This document shows, in pieces, positions 1-6,647 of a stretch of 35,349 nt of DNA. A program made the position numbers and the translations under genes. The notes under the pieces were generated by a model, which worked only from the letters and a program-made list of their open reading frames with translations, was not told where the DNA came from and did not search any database. Source of the DNA: a bacterium (GTDB lineage: Bacteria; Patescibacteriota; Microgenomatia; JAMCZE01); the NCBI GenBank assembly GCA_021836035.1, contig JAKBJL010000006.1, positions 1-35,349 of the forward strand. Direction: 5' to 3'. Within the stretch, counting starts at the first letter, position 1. Every line of letters begins with the position of its first letter.

Positions 1-27
1 AAATATGGCTGATTGGGGGTGATCATT

Positions 28-237
28 ATGGAAGCTAATACTCAGCGACCGCCAGAACAATCGAATAGTCAACAATTAGAGACGGCCAGGGCTGCTTATA
101 ATAATGCAAGAGAAGAATGGTTTTCGATGAAAGTCACACCGGAAACAGAGAGAAAAATTGATCAAGCAACAGTTAATTTTCTTGAAGCTCGCTTAAAATT
201 TGATCCGCAAGTAGATATCGATAGGGCTCGGGATTAA
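28..237 (+). CDS. Small hypothetical protein
   Basis: Short hydrophilic protein of 69 residues, rich in Glu, Gln, Asn and Arg, with no signal peptide, membrane segment or Cys; the pattern suggests an alpha-helical, possibly coiled-coil, cytoplasmic protein. I do not recognise a family. The ATG at 28 is preferred over the in-frame TTG at 13 because a GGGGGTGA Shine-Dalgarno-like stretch at 15-22 lies just ahead of it and overlaps the TTG. It is the first gene in the AT-rich left end of the window and is followed by a weak hairpin with a T-run. Upstream context is outside the window. Confidence 0.55.
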   Translation: MEANTQRPPEQSNSQQLETARAAYNNAREEWFSMKVTPETERKIDQATVNFLEARLKFDPQVDIDRARD

Positions 238-277
238 ATTGAACAGCATATAAATTTTCTTAAAGAATTTCACCTAG

Positions 278-304
278 CCCCAAAGAAATAAACTTCTGGG
301 TTTT
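278..304 (+). terminator. Weak hairpin plus T-run after the small gene
   Basis: CCC at 279-281 and GGG at 298-300 flank an AGAA/TTCT inner stem, followed directly by TTTT. The stem has a bulge and is short, so this is only a possible intrinsic terminator for the gene ending at 237. Confidence 0.3.
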
Positions 305-356
305 AATTGATAAATCAGGGCGAGGGAATTAGCAGAAACGTTTAGTAGGGTGCGTG

Positions 357-482
357 ATGCTCAGAAACCCAAAGCTCCCCCTTGTAGATGTATTTACTAA
401 CCGAAAAATTGAGTTTGATATTCAACTTCCACAGCTAAAAACTTTTTTTGAAACTTTTGGCCTACCTGCCCTTGTATATTAA
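357..482 (+). pseudogene. 41-codon open frame, possible gene remnant
   Basis: Most of 238-524 is non-coding. One frame from ATG 357 to TAA 480-482 encodes 41 residues containing VDVFTNRKIEF and a hydrophobic C-terminus LPQLKTFFETFGLPALVY. The composition looks like the C-terminal end of a real protein, not random DNA, but there is no convincing ribosome site and no upstream extension. It is either a tiny gene or the 3' remnant of a deleted one. Nothing else recognisable lies in 305-356 or 483-503. Confidence 0.3.
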
Positions 483-503
483 GAAATCAGATTATAAGGA
501 TTT

Positions 504-518
504 CTGCTAAAATATAAT
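504..518 (+). promoter_or_regulatory. Promoter -10 region, leaderless type, for the P1 peptidase
   Basis: An extended -10 TGC-TAAAAT (505-513) overlaps a perfect TATAAT (513-518), which ends 6 bases before ATG 525. No clear -35 and no Shine-Dalgarno are seen, so transcription would start at or within a few bases of the ATG. The 14-base core 504-517 recurs exactly at 5922-5935 at the same distance from another start codon. Confidence 0.6.
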
Positions 519-524
519 CAAGTT

Positions 525-1547
525 ATGAACAATACACTTACAGCATTAAGGGGTGTTAAGGTTGGTCAGTCCACACATCTTGATAAATTAACTGGTTGCA
601 CCCTAGTAATGTTTGATCAGTCATTCCCTGTTGCATATAAATCCTATGGTGGAGCTGCTGGCACTTTCAATACTGACCTACTAAGAAACGGTTTATCCTT
701 CAATAGACGGTGGGGATTGTTTGTAGCTGGCGGAAGCATGACTGGCTTAATGAGTGCGTCAGAGATCATGCAACGAATGATAGAAAACAAAATGGGTGCG
801 AAAAGCGAAGCGATTTATAACCCAAACATTAGCGGAGCAATCGTCTTTGATCTAGGAACTCGTATAGGTCAATATGATCCAAAATACGGCACAGAAGCTT
901 TTGATAACCTTTCAGACAAACCTGTCGAAAGCGGAAATGTCGGAGCTGGTACTGGGACTGTCGTAGGCAAGTTCCAATATGTAGAAAAAGGTACTAAAAA
1001 TGGAGGAATGAAAGCTGGTGTTGGATCAGCAAGAATCAATTTAGGAAACGGAATAATTATCTGTGCTTTATCAGTGGTCAATGCTTTAGGAAACGTGGTC
1101 AATCCCGATGGTACGATTCTGGCTGGAAACAGAGATGAAAATAAAAAGTTTAAGGTATTCGAGGACACAACTACTTTTGTAACTGGCGACAAGATGAACA
1201 CTACTATCTCGATAGTGGGTATTAACGTTGATCTAAAAACCAGAGAAAACTATGAAAGAATTGCCCATTTTGGTTCTCAGGGTCAAATAAGGGCAATCAA
1301 CCCAGTGAATACATCCATCGATGGTGATACTGTATTTGTCTTTTCTAATGAGGAGATAAAGAAGCCTCTTAATGATATGGGGCAGTATTTTGAAACCCCC
1401 GATTGGCCGCTATTTACAGTTGACGTTATTGGTCAAGCAGCAGCAAAAGCAGTGCAAGAAAGCATTTATGACGCCTGCAAACAGGCTAAAACTATTGAGT
1501 TTGAACAGGGATATAAAGGTGTAATACCTTCCTGTAAGGAGTATTGA
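525..1547 (+). CDS. P1 family peptidase (DmpA / S58, aminopeptidase-esterase type)
   Basis: 340-residue member of the DmpA/L-aminopeptidase-D-esterase family (MEROPS S58), self-cleaving N-terminal-nucleophile hydrolases that release N-terminal residues from small peptides or amides. Seen: the Gly-rich core GNVGAGTGTVVGK (138-149), GMKAGVGSA (161-169), the VVNALGNVVNPDG strand (184-196) and the C-terminal DGDTVF (266-271). By family alignment Thr269 is the likely autocleavage site and nucleophile; that assignment is inference. Length is normal for the short bacterial subgroup. No signal peptide, so probably cytoplasmic. The start follows a TATAAT by 6 bases. The stop lies 2 bases before the next gene, an alpha/beta hydrolase, so the two are probably co-transcribed. 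Confidence 0.88.
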   Translation: MNNTLTALRGVKVGQSTHLDKLTGCTLVMFDQSFPVAYKSYGGAAGTFNTDLLRNGLSFNRRWGLFVAGGSMTGLMSASEIMQRMIENKMGAKSEAIYNPNISGAIVFDLGTRIGQYDPKYGTEAFDNLSDKPVESGNVGAGTGTVVGKFQYVEKGTKNGGMKAGVGSARINLGNGIIICALSVVNALGNVVNPDGTILAGNRDENKKFKVFEDTTTFVTGDKMNTTISIVGINVDLKTRENYERIAHFGSQGQIRAINPVNTSIDGDTVFVFSNEEIKKPLNDMGQYFETPDWPLFTVDVIGQAAAKAVQESIYDACKQAKTIEFEQGYKGVIPSCKEY

Positions 1548-1549
1548 TA

Positions 1550-2125
1550 ATGAAAAACGCAATTATTCTACACGGTGGCCCTTCAAAAACAGAGTACTAC
1601 GACACCAAAGCACCAAGCATGAGCAATGCTCATTGGATTCCCTGGCTACAAGGCCAATTATTGAAACACGATATTCCTACGGCAACACCAGAGGTACCAT
1701 GGTCGTTTGATCGAAATTGGAAAGTTTGGAATAAGGAAGTTGAAAGGTTTGATATTGGGCCCGAAACGATACTTGTTGGGCATTCAACAGGGGCAGGATT
1801 CTTTATAAAGTACCTAAGTATTCACAACATTAAAGTAGCCAAAGTTGTCCTGGTTGCCCCTTGGCTAGACCCAGATCATGAACACACTAAAAATTTCTTT
1901 GACGATTTTGAAATTGATCCTGATCTTGTAAACAAAACTAATGGTATAACCGTATATTACTCAAGTGATGACCAAAAAAGTGTACTTAAAACTGTCGAAA
2001 TTCTTCGTACTAAGACAAAGGGCATAAACTTCAAGGATTTCAACAATTATAGTCATTTCACTTATGAAGACATGAAATCATTAGAATTTCCAGAACTATT
2101 GGGGGAGGTATTGAAAAATGAATGA
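1550..2125 (+). CDS. Alpha/beta hydrolase, RBBP9/YdeN-like
   Basis: 191-residue serine hydrolase of the alpha/beta fold. Seen: N-terminal strand and oxyanion loop AIILHGGP (4-11), nucleophile elbow VGHSTGAGF (Ser79), VLVAPWLDP strand (99-107), an acidic candidate at Asp140/141 (YYSSDDQ) and His169 (NYSHFT). Size and motifs resemble RBBP9/YdeN-type esterases; the substrate cannot be told. The start is ATG 1550: AAGGAG at 1536-1541 is 8 bases upstream, which argues against the in-frame TTG at 1544. It follows the P1 peptidase by 2 bases and overlaps the next gene by 8, so this is a translationally coupled operon that uses Shine-Dalgarno sites. Confidence 0.85.
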   Translation: MKNAIILHGGPSKTEYYDTKAPSMSNAHWIPWLQGQLLKHDIPTATPEVPWSFDRNWKVWNKEVERFDIGPETILVGHSTGAGFFIKYLSIHNIKVAKVVLVAPWLDPDHEHTKNFFDDFEIDPDLVNKTNGITVYYSSDDQKSVLKTVEILRTKTKGINFKDFNNYSHFTYEDMKSLEFPELLGEVLKNE

Positions 2126-2396
2126 TGAACAATACATGAAGCTGGCAATGGAAGGCAGAAAAGTCCGATATAACGTGCTAAAACCCTTTGATACAATCCT
2201 AAATTACGCTGATAATAAACTTTTGCTCGAAAATCGTAACACTAATATAACCACACAATTATCTCATATTATCAAGGCTTTCTCAGATTTTATGCTTGTC
2301 GCTCAAACCAGAGAGGAAATCTCTTTAATAAATACTTATCAAAAAAACAGCACAATAGCGCCTGAATCGGTAATTTTATCTTGCTCATGCTATTAA
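2118..2396 (+). CDS. Hypothetical protein, possibly truncated
   Basis: 92 residues, unrecognised. ATG 2118 overlaps the end of the hydrolase gene by 8 bases and has a strong GGAGG (2104-2108) 9 bases upstream, so translation start is well supported. The N-terminus MNDEQYMKLAMEGRK resembles the first helix of RibD/dCMP-deaminase-type proteins, but no HAE or PCxxC zinc motif follows, so that identity is not supported. The C-terminus (ILSCSCY) looks accidental and the last third overlaps an opposite-strand frame, suggesting that recombination replaced the original 3' end. It would be the third gene of the peptidase-hydrolase operon. Confidence 0.5.
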   Translation: MNDEQYMKLAMEGRKVRYNVLKPFDTILNYADNKLLLENRNTNITTQLSHIIKAFSDFMLVAQTREEISLINTYQKNSTIAPESVILSCSCY

Positions 2397-2529
2397 TTTT
2401 ATTTATCTCTTCATCAGAATTTTCCCAAACTTTCGATATCAAAGACGGAATATAAATTTTTGATAAATATTCACTGTATATAGCATTAATAGGAAATTTA
2501 AAAGAGTGCCCTTCCTCATTTAGAAGCAA
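2290..2529 (-). other. Doubtful 79-codon open frame
   Basis: Minus-strand frame starting at TTG 2529, 8 bases after the stop of the Cys-rich secreted protein, with no ribosome site. The product (contains FPINAIYSEYLSKIYIP) has plausible globular composition but no family I recognise. It overlaps the plus-strand 92-residue gene tail-to-tail by 107 bases, so at most one of the two is intact here. It may be a fragment of a gene whose remainder is lost. Confidence 0.25.
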
Positions 2530-2537
2530 ACCACGAT

Positions 2538-3537
2538 TTATTTTAACTTAAAAATTCTTCTTATAAGATTTCTAATTGAATCAACAAAAATTTGTTGCCA
2601 GTTTCGTTCATCTGCTCCTTGGGTCTTAACGTCGTTTTTTGTTACCTGGCTAGAGGATGACCCAGGCGTGCTTATCTTTTCATCTTTAATTTTCTCTTTA
2701 ACTTCTATTTGAATAGGGGTAGGTTTGTTTTGATTTATAATCGGGAGCACAGGAGCCTTTACGGGTTCGGGAACACATTCTGAGCCTTCGAAAATCCATC
2801 CAGATAAACATTCGCAGTCGCCGCTTAGGGAATCATACTGGCTCATCACTCCAAATTGTTCATGACAGGCCTCGTTATTTGAGATACATTTCGTTTTGGC
2901 TTCGTTCCACGCATATCCATATTTGCACTCGCACTTATCGCCCGATATTGTAGCTTTTGAGTTATACCCAAATTCATTCTGACAGGCTTCATCCTCGCTA
3001 ATACATTCTGTCGAGGTAGTATTCCAAACATAACCATAACGGCATTTACAGCTTTTGCTTAAAGAATCGTATTCGGAATTATAACCATACTTATTTGAGC
3101 AGTATTGGCTACCACTGATGCAAGAGGTACTAGAATCATTAAAAACATATCCATATACGCATTTACACCCACCGGAAAGATAATCTTCTTGGGCCATTAC
3201 CCCGTACTTATTAATGCATGCTTGGTTTTTTGAGATACAAGTATTCCCAGACGCAACATATCCGCTCATACATTCGCATTGACCAGATAGGCTGTTGTAA
3301 GTAGACATTAAGGGACAAGAGGGGGGGAGGTTGATAAGTACCATATCCACTACATTCAGGATAATAAGGGGCGCATGTTGCTGATAGGGGTGTTCCATCA
3401 CAACATTCGCAACCACAAACCCCTCCATGCCATGAGCAACATCCGCTACGTGCAACTACCCCTCCCGGGGAAATAGCAAAAAAATAAATCCAAACCAGAA
3501 GACCAGGGCAGAGCAACCATCTCACCAGCCTACCCAT
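2538..3537 (-). CDS. Secreted Cys-rich repeat protein, interrupted by a frameshift
   Basis: Two overlapping minus-strand frames form one gene. The first (ATG 3537) has a basic, hydrophobic signal peptide (about 1-29) and a Cys-dense domain GCCSWHGGVCGCECCDG. The second, one base out of frame, carries five EGF-like repeats starting about every 39 residues (C-x-C-x-x-GY core, closing C-I-S), then a Pro/Lys/Ser-rich linker and a basic amphipathic tail (RNLIRRIFKLK). The frames join at the G7 run 3321-3327 (C7 on the coding strand): removing one base gives a continuous protein of about 332 residues reading YQPPPSCPLMSTYNS. This is either an assembly error, a real null mutation or slippage-based switching. 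An extracellular, disulfide-rich adhesion or envelope role is inferred. It starts 18 bases after the Tyr-rich gene and probably shares its promoter. Confidence 0.75.
2775..3317 (-). repeat. Five EGF-like coding repeats, period 117 bases
   Basis: The first cysteines of successive units fall 33, 39, 39 and 39 codons apart. Each unit has a C-x-x-x-(Y/F)G or similar opening, an SLSG-type turn, a C-x-C-x-x-G-(Y/W) core and a closing Cys. The units are diverged at DNA level, so this is an old tandem duplication and not a recent satellite. Confidence 0.75.
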
Positions 3538-3555
3538 ATTATTCAGGGGAATATT

Positions 3556-3855
3556 CTACCAACCCCATCTACTCCGATAGGAGTTTAGGCCACTATAATA
3601 GTCAGATTGCGTCGACCAGCTCGGGGTATTCCATTTGTAAGTATTGTAGCGTCCGTAGCTGTTATTATACAGAGATTGTCCCGATCTGTAGCTGTAATTG
3701 TCATACCTCAGTCCGTTCGGGTTGCTCCGGTAATAAGGTCGCACATAAGTTCCGTTCCTGCGATAGTAACCACTAACATAACCGGCGTTGACAATTCCAA
3801 TGGTAAAACTTAAAAACAACAATAAAGCGATGGTACTTGCCAAAACCCTCTTCAT
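3556..3855 (-). CDS. Small secreted Tyr/Asn/Ser-rich protein
   Basis: 99 residues. A classic signal peptide (MKRVLASTIALLLFLSFTIG, cleavage after about residue 24 at VNA-GY) precedes a mature chain made largely of Tyr, Arg, Asn, Ser and Gly. The segment GYYRRNGTYVRPYYRSNPNG matches a motif found in many bacterial secreted proteins, in which a GYY-x-x-(D/N)GTYV-x-P-(H/Y)-x-R pattern precedes an N/Y/S-rich tail. Function unknown; probably exported and surface-associated. A near-consensus promoter ends 6 bases before the ATG, so the mRNA should be leaderless. It is the first gene of a two-gene unit with the Cys-rich repeat protein. Confidence 0.75.
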   Translation of the reverse strand: MKRVLASTIALLLFLSFTIGIVNAGYVSGYYRRNGTYVRPYYRSNPNGLRYDNYSYRSGQSLYNNSYGRYNTYKWNTPSWSTQSDYYSGLNSYRSRWGW

Positions 3856-3861
3856 ATTCTG

Positions 3862-3890
3862 ATTACAAACCTTTCACAAGCAATTGTCAA
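3862..3890 (-). promoter_or_regulatory. Strong sigma70-type promoter of the secreted-protein pair
   Basis: On the minus strand, TTGACA (3885-3890), a 17-base spacer and TGTAAT (3862-3867). The -10 ends 6 bases before ATG 3855 and no Shine-Dalgarno exists in the gap, so the start point should fall on or next to the start codon. Confidence 0.75.
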
Positions 3891-3904
3891 GCAGATTACT
3901 ATAA

Positions 3905-4132
3905 TTTGTCGATTTAGCAAGGGAAATAGGCTCCAAAAGTGGTAAAATATACCCATTAGATGGTAAATTGTCCAAATTAGATGAGCAGATAGGACACGAG
4001 CTTGATGTTTGTGAAATTTATGATGAAGTTAGTGAATATCTAAACGAAAATTTCCCGATGGACTTTGATATTCCACCTTCAAGGAAGCCTTCAAAACGGC
4101 ACCAATTGTATCTGTACCCTATAAGGATCTGA
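3905..4132 (+). pseudogene. 75-codon open frame without a start, probable gene remnant
   Basis: The gene-free stretch 3856-4170 contains an uninterrupted plus-strand frame from the TAA at 3902-3904 to TGA 4130-4132. It reads like an acidic protein (contains LDEQIGHELDVCEIYDEV and NENFPMDFDIPPSRKP), yet its only in-frame starts are TTG 3968 and ATG 4058, without ribosome sites. I do not recognise the family. It most likely is the 3' part of a gene whose 5' part was lost at the island. It ends at the point where base composition shifts to that of the core. Confidence 0.35.
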
Positions 4133-4134
4133 TC

Positions 4135-4169
4135 GGGCGGGGGTTCAAAATAATTTGCCTCTCCCGCTC
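4135..4169. other. Inverted repeat beside the obgE stop
   Basis: GGGCGGG (4135-4141) can pair with CCCGCTC (4163-4169, one G-U), with a 21-base loop. It sits immediately 3' of the obgE stop codon but has no T-run on the minus strand, so it is not a classic terminator. The sequence GGGGGTTCAAAA followed by CTCCCGCTCC resembles the T-arm and acceptor end of a tRNA with extra bases inserted. A degraded attachment site is possible but unproven. Confidence 0.3.
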
Positions 4170-4170
4170 C

Positions 4171-5112
4171 TTAGGCAAGAAGTTGCTTCTTTAAGTCGGC
4201 GAGGCTTTGGTCGTCTAAAACGGATACGACTAAAATATTTTTATTTACTTTGCCCAGAGATTTGGAAAGTTGGCTTAACCCTTTTTTATCCACCAGGTCG
4301 GATTTGGTTATTAAAACAATTTCTTTTTTCTCCAGCAGCGCGGAATTATATTGCCCCAGCTCGTTTCTGATCGTTTGATAATCGCCTAAAATATCCCGGC
4401 TGTCGGAGGCTACGCAGTGCAAAATTACCGGGACCTTTTCAATATGTTTTAAAAAGCGGTCTCCCAAACCCTTGCCGCCCGAGGCCCCCTCAATCAGTCC
4501 CGGAATATCCGCGATAACCCGTCCGTCCACCACCCCCAAATTGGGTTCCAGAGTGGTAAAAGGATAATCAGCGACTTTTGCGGAAGCATTGGTCAGGGCG
4601 TTTAAAAGAGAACTTTTCCCCGCGTTCGGTAAGCCTACCAGGCCAAAATCGGCTATTAATTTCAGGGTTAATTTTAAATGTCTGTTTTGCCCGGGTAAAC
4701 CCGGCTGGGCTTTAAGCGGGGTGGTCATTCGGGAGTTAGCCCGGTCAGCGTTTCCCAGTCCCCCCACCCCCCCCGTACAGAGCAAAATAAGCTGGTTGGG
4801 TAAGTTCAGAGAAAAAACTTCCCCGGTATCTAAATCAACCAGGTCGGTTCCGACCGGCGCGGTAAGAATCAAATCCGCTGCTTTTTGACCGGCCTTTTTG
4901 TTGGAACTGCCCGCTTCTCCATCCGCAGCGGAGAAGGATTTTTTGCTGGCATAACGGTTAAGGGCCATCAGATCGCTGGTAGAACGAAAGTATAAATCTC
5001 CCCCTTTGCCTCCGTTGCCGCCGTCGGGACCGCGCCCTTTTTTAAAAAAAGAGGCTTTCCCCGGTCCGCCATGCCCCCCGGAAACGGCAATTATGGCCTC
5101 GTCAATCAACAT
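4171..5112 (-). CDS. obgE: Obg-family GTPase (ribosome-associated)
   Basis: Obg/CgtA GTPase, which binds the 50S subunit and acts in ribosome maturation and stress control. Seen: Gly-rich Obg domain (about 1-155, with GGHGGPGKASFFKKG and DGGNGGKGGDL), then a G domain with P-loop GLPNAGKSS (160-168), switch I YPFTTLEPN (183-191), G3 DIPG (202-205) and G4 TKSD (269-272). The usual G5 'SA' is replaced by VSVLDD. At 313 residues it has only the Obg fold and G domain; the C-terminal OCT domain or acidic tail of longer homologues is absent. The start ATG 5112 follows an extended -10 by 6 bases, suggesting a leaderless mRNA. It lies far from rplU/rpmA, with which obg is often clustered. Divergent from def. 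Confidence 0.95.
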   Translation of the reverse strand: MLIDEAIIAVSGGHGGPGKASFFKKGRGPDGGNGGKGGDLYFRSTSDLMALNRYASKKSFSAADGEAGSSNKKAGQKAADLILTAPVGTDLVDLDTGEVFSLNLPNQLILLCTGGVGGLGNADRANSRMTTPLKAQPGLPGQNRHLKLTLKLIADFGLVGLPNAGKSSLLNALTNASAKVADYPFTTLEPNLGVVDGRVIADIPGLIEGASGGKGLGDRFLKHIEKVPVILHCVASDSRDILGDYQTIRNELGQYNSALLEKKEIVLITKSDLVDKKGLSQLSKSLGKVNKNILVVSVLDDQSLADLKKQLLA

Positions 5113-5118
5113 AAGGCT

Positions 5119-5127
5119 ATTTTACCA
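5119..5127 (-). promoter_or_regulatory. Extended -10 promoter of obgE
   Basis: Minus-strand TGG-TAAAAT (5119-5127), with the -10 ending 6 bases before ATG 5112. No clear -35, which fits an extended -10 promoter; no Shine-Dalgarno, which fits a leaderless mRNA. Confidence 0.5.
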
Positions 5128-5132
5128 GAGAA

Positions 5133-5161
5133 TTGGCAACTTAAGATAACTGTGTTATTAT
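5133..5161 (+). promoter_or_regulatory. Promoter of def
   Basis: TTGGCA (5133-5138), a 17-base spacer, TATTAT (5156-5161). The -10 ends 8 bases before GTG 5170 and so decides that codon as the start, with an mRNA leader of at most about two bases. Confidence 0.6.
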
Positions 5162-5169
5162 TTTATAAA

Positions 5170-5751
5170 GTGGTCAAGAAAGTTTTACAAATAGGCGACG
5201 CTCTGCTCCGCGCACCGAATCAACCGGTAACGAATTTTGCTGATAATAAAATACAACAGGTTTTATTGGACCTGGTGGAAACAATGCGGGCGAACGATCT
5301 TATAGGCCTGGCGGCCCCGCAGATAGGAGTAAATTATGATATTTTTATCACCGAACCCCGTCCCACCAAGGCAAGGATTGCCGACCAGGCAGACGATTTA
5401 AGATATTTTTTTAACAGCAAGCTTGTCCAGCTATCTTTGGAGCAAACCGTCATTTTTGAAGGTTGCGGTTGCGTCATTAACGGCCAGTTGTTGGCTCCGG
5501 TTCTGCGGCGTAAAGAAATTACTGTTGAATCTTTTAACAAAGAAGGGCGAAAATTCCAGCTCCGCTGTGACGGTTTACTGGCGAGGGTAATTCAACATGA
5601 GTTAGACCACATTTCCGGTAAGGAATTTACGGAAAGGGTAACCGATTATAACCGCATGATGAGCTTCGAACATTACGTGATGGAAGCAAAAGGCTCCCGG
5701 GAACAAGTCAGCGCCTCAATTATCACCGTCAAAGAATATAAAGAAATTTAA
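5170..5751 (+). CDS. def: Peptide deformylase
   Basis: 193-residue metal-dependent deformylase, removing the formyl group from N-terminal Met of new proteins. Motif 1 GLAAPQIG (about 46-53) is canonical, as is motif 3 QHELDHISG with the HExxH metal site. Motif 2 is EGCGC instead of the usual EGCLS; the metal-binding Cys is kept, but Leu-Ser is replaced by Gly-Cys. GTG 5170 is chosen because a 17-spaced promoter ends 8 bases upstream; the frame remains open to 5071, but that part would lie inside obgE on the opposite strand. There is no ribosome site, as expected for a leaderless mRNA. Divergent from obgE; tRNA-Thr follows. Confidence 0.92.
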   Translation: MVKKVLQIGDALLRAPNQPVTNFADNKIQQVLLDLVETMRANDLIGLAAPQIGVNYDIFITEPRPTKARIADQADDLRYFFNSKLVQLSLEQTVIFEGCGCVINGQLLAPVLRRKEITVESFNKEGRKFQLRCDGLLARVIQHELDHISGKEFTERVTDYNRMMSFEHYVMEAKGSREQVSASIITVKEYKEI

Positions 5752-5837
5752 TAGCGAACTTTAACCGGAATTGTTAAAATACGGGTAGAAGTCGACATTT
5801 CTAAGCTGCAGGGCGGTTATTTCACCCGTAAGCTTTA

Positions 5838-5912
5838 GCCGATGTGGCTCAATGGTAGAGCGACTCTTTCGTAAAGAGTAGGTTGTGAGTTCGATTCTCA
5901 CCATCGGCTCCA
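5838..5912 (+). tRNA. tRNA-Thr (anticodon CGT)
   Basis: Complete cloverleaf: acceptor GCCGATG/CATCGGC, D stem GCTC/GAGC with GG in the loop, anticodon stem ACTCT/AGAGT with loop TTCGTAA (anticodon CGT, reads ACG), and T stem GTGAG/CTCAC with loop TTCGATT. The discriminator is T, followed by an encoded CCA (5910-5912). No intron. A TAAAAT at about 5777-5782 could be its promoter, giving a leader of roughly 50 bases; no sharper signal is seen. Confidence 0.95.
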
Positions 5913-5921
5913 AGACAAGAC

Positions 5922-5936
5922 CTGCTAAAATATAAG
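5922..5936 (+). promoter_or_regulatory. Promoter -10 region of the Ig-like protein gene
   Basis: Extended -10 TGC-TAAAAT (5923-5931) overlaps TATAAG (5931-5936), which ends 6 bases before ATG 5943. The 14 bases 5922-5935 are identical to those ahead of the P1 peptidase (504-517), with the same distance to the start codon. Confidence 0.55.
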
Positions 5937-5942
5937 CAATCC

Positions 5943-6647
5943 ATGTCTTATTACTCCCGATTACAGCGCAGGTACGACCGAACCAGCCGAAGGCAGTCCT
6001 ATCTGCTTTTGGGAGCCACTCTGGCCCTGGTAATTTTAATTGTCTTTTTTGGGTTGCCGTTGGTTTTTAATCTTTCCACAATCATCAGCTCGTTCCGGCC
6101 CAAAGTAAAAGTTGCCGAAGACCGCGGTATCGCCCCTACCGCTCCGCGCTTTTCCCAAGAATATACCGCCACCAAATCGGCGCAAATAAAGCTTAACGGT
6201 GTCGCCGATCCGGGGATAACCGTAGAAATTTATCAGGATAACAACCTGCTGGGAACCACTCTTGCCGAGGATAACGGTAATTTCAGTTACGAGATAACTT
6301 TAAATACCGGCCAAAATTCTTTTGAGGCCCGGGCTATCTCTTCTAGCGGAGAAAAGAGCGACCGCTCTGAAATCTACACCATTAATTACAGCAACAAAGA
6401 TCCGAAATTAGATCTGGATAACCTTAAAGACGGGGATACGATCAAGGCAAATCCTTTTAATGTCCGGGGTAAAACAGATGCGGGCAACAGCGTTACCGTT
6501 AACGACCATCTGGCCATCGTCGGAGGCGACGGCTCTTTTTCTTACCTCCTCAATTTAAATAACGGCGATAACAAACTAAAAATTACCGCCGCTGACCCCG
6601 CCGGTAACCAAACCTCCAAGGAGCTGACCGTTAAATATTCTCCCTGA
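5943..6647 (+). CDS. Membrane-anchored protein with two Ig-like domains
   Basis: 234 residues. A basic N-terminus (about 1-20) and one transmembrane helix (about 22-45, LLLGATLALVILIVFFG) are followed by a linker and two bacterial Ig-like beta domains (about 70-150 and 152-234). Each has the pattern of short strands with G-D-G-x-F-S-Y or D-N-G-N-F-S-Y turns typical of bacterial 'Big'/glucodextranase-B-like modules that bind sugar or act as spacers. Predicted N-in, C-out surface protein; function otherwise unknown. The gene comes 30 bases after tRNA-Thr, has its own promoter and probably yields a leaderless mRNA. Its 3' end overlaps the convergent O-antigen ligase-like gene by 17 bases. Confidence 0.75.
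   Translation: MSYYSRLQRRYDRTSRRQSYLLLGATLALVILIVFFGLPLVFNLSTIISSFRPKVKVAEDRGIAPTAPRFSQEYTATKSAQIKLNGVADPGITVEIYQDNNLLGTTLAEDNGNFSYEITLNTGQNSFEARAISSSGEKSDRSEIYTINYSNKDPKLDLDNLKDGDTIKANPFNVRGKTDAGNSVTVNDHLAIVGGDGSFSYLLNLNNGDNKLKITAADPAGNQTSKELTVKYSP

Noticed and set aside
869-1201. Minus-strand open frame inside the P1 peptidase gene
   Set aside because: Shadow of conserved peptidase codons; the product is Pro/Phe-rich, with no start signals.
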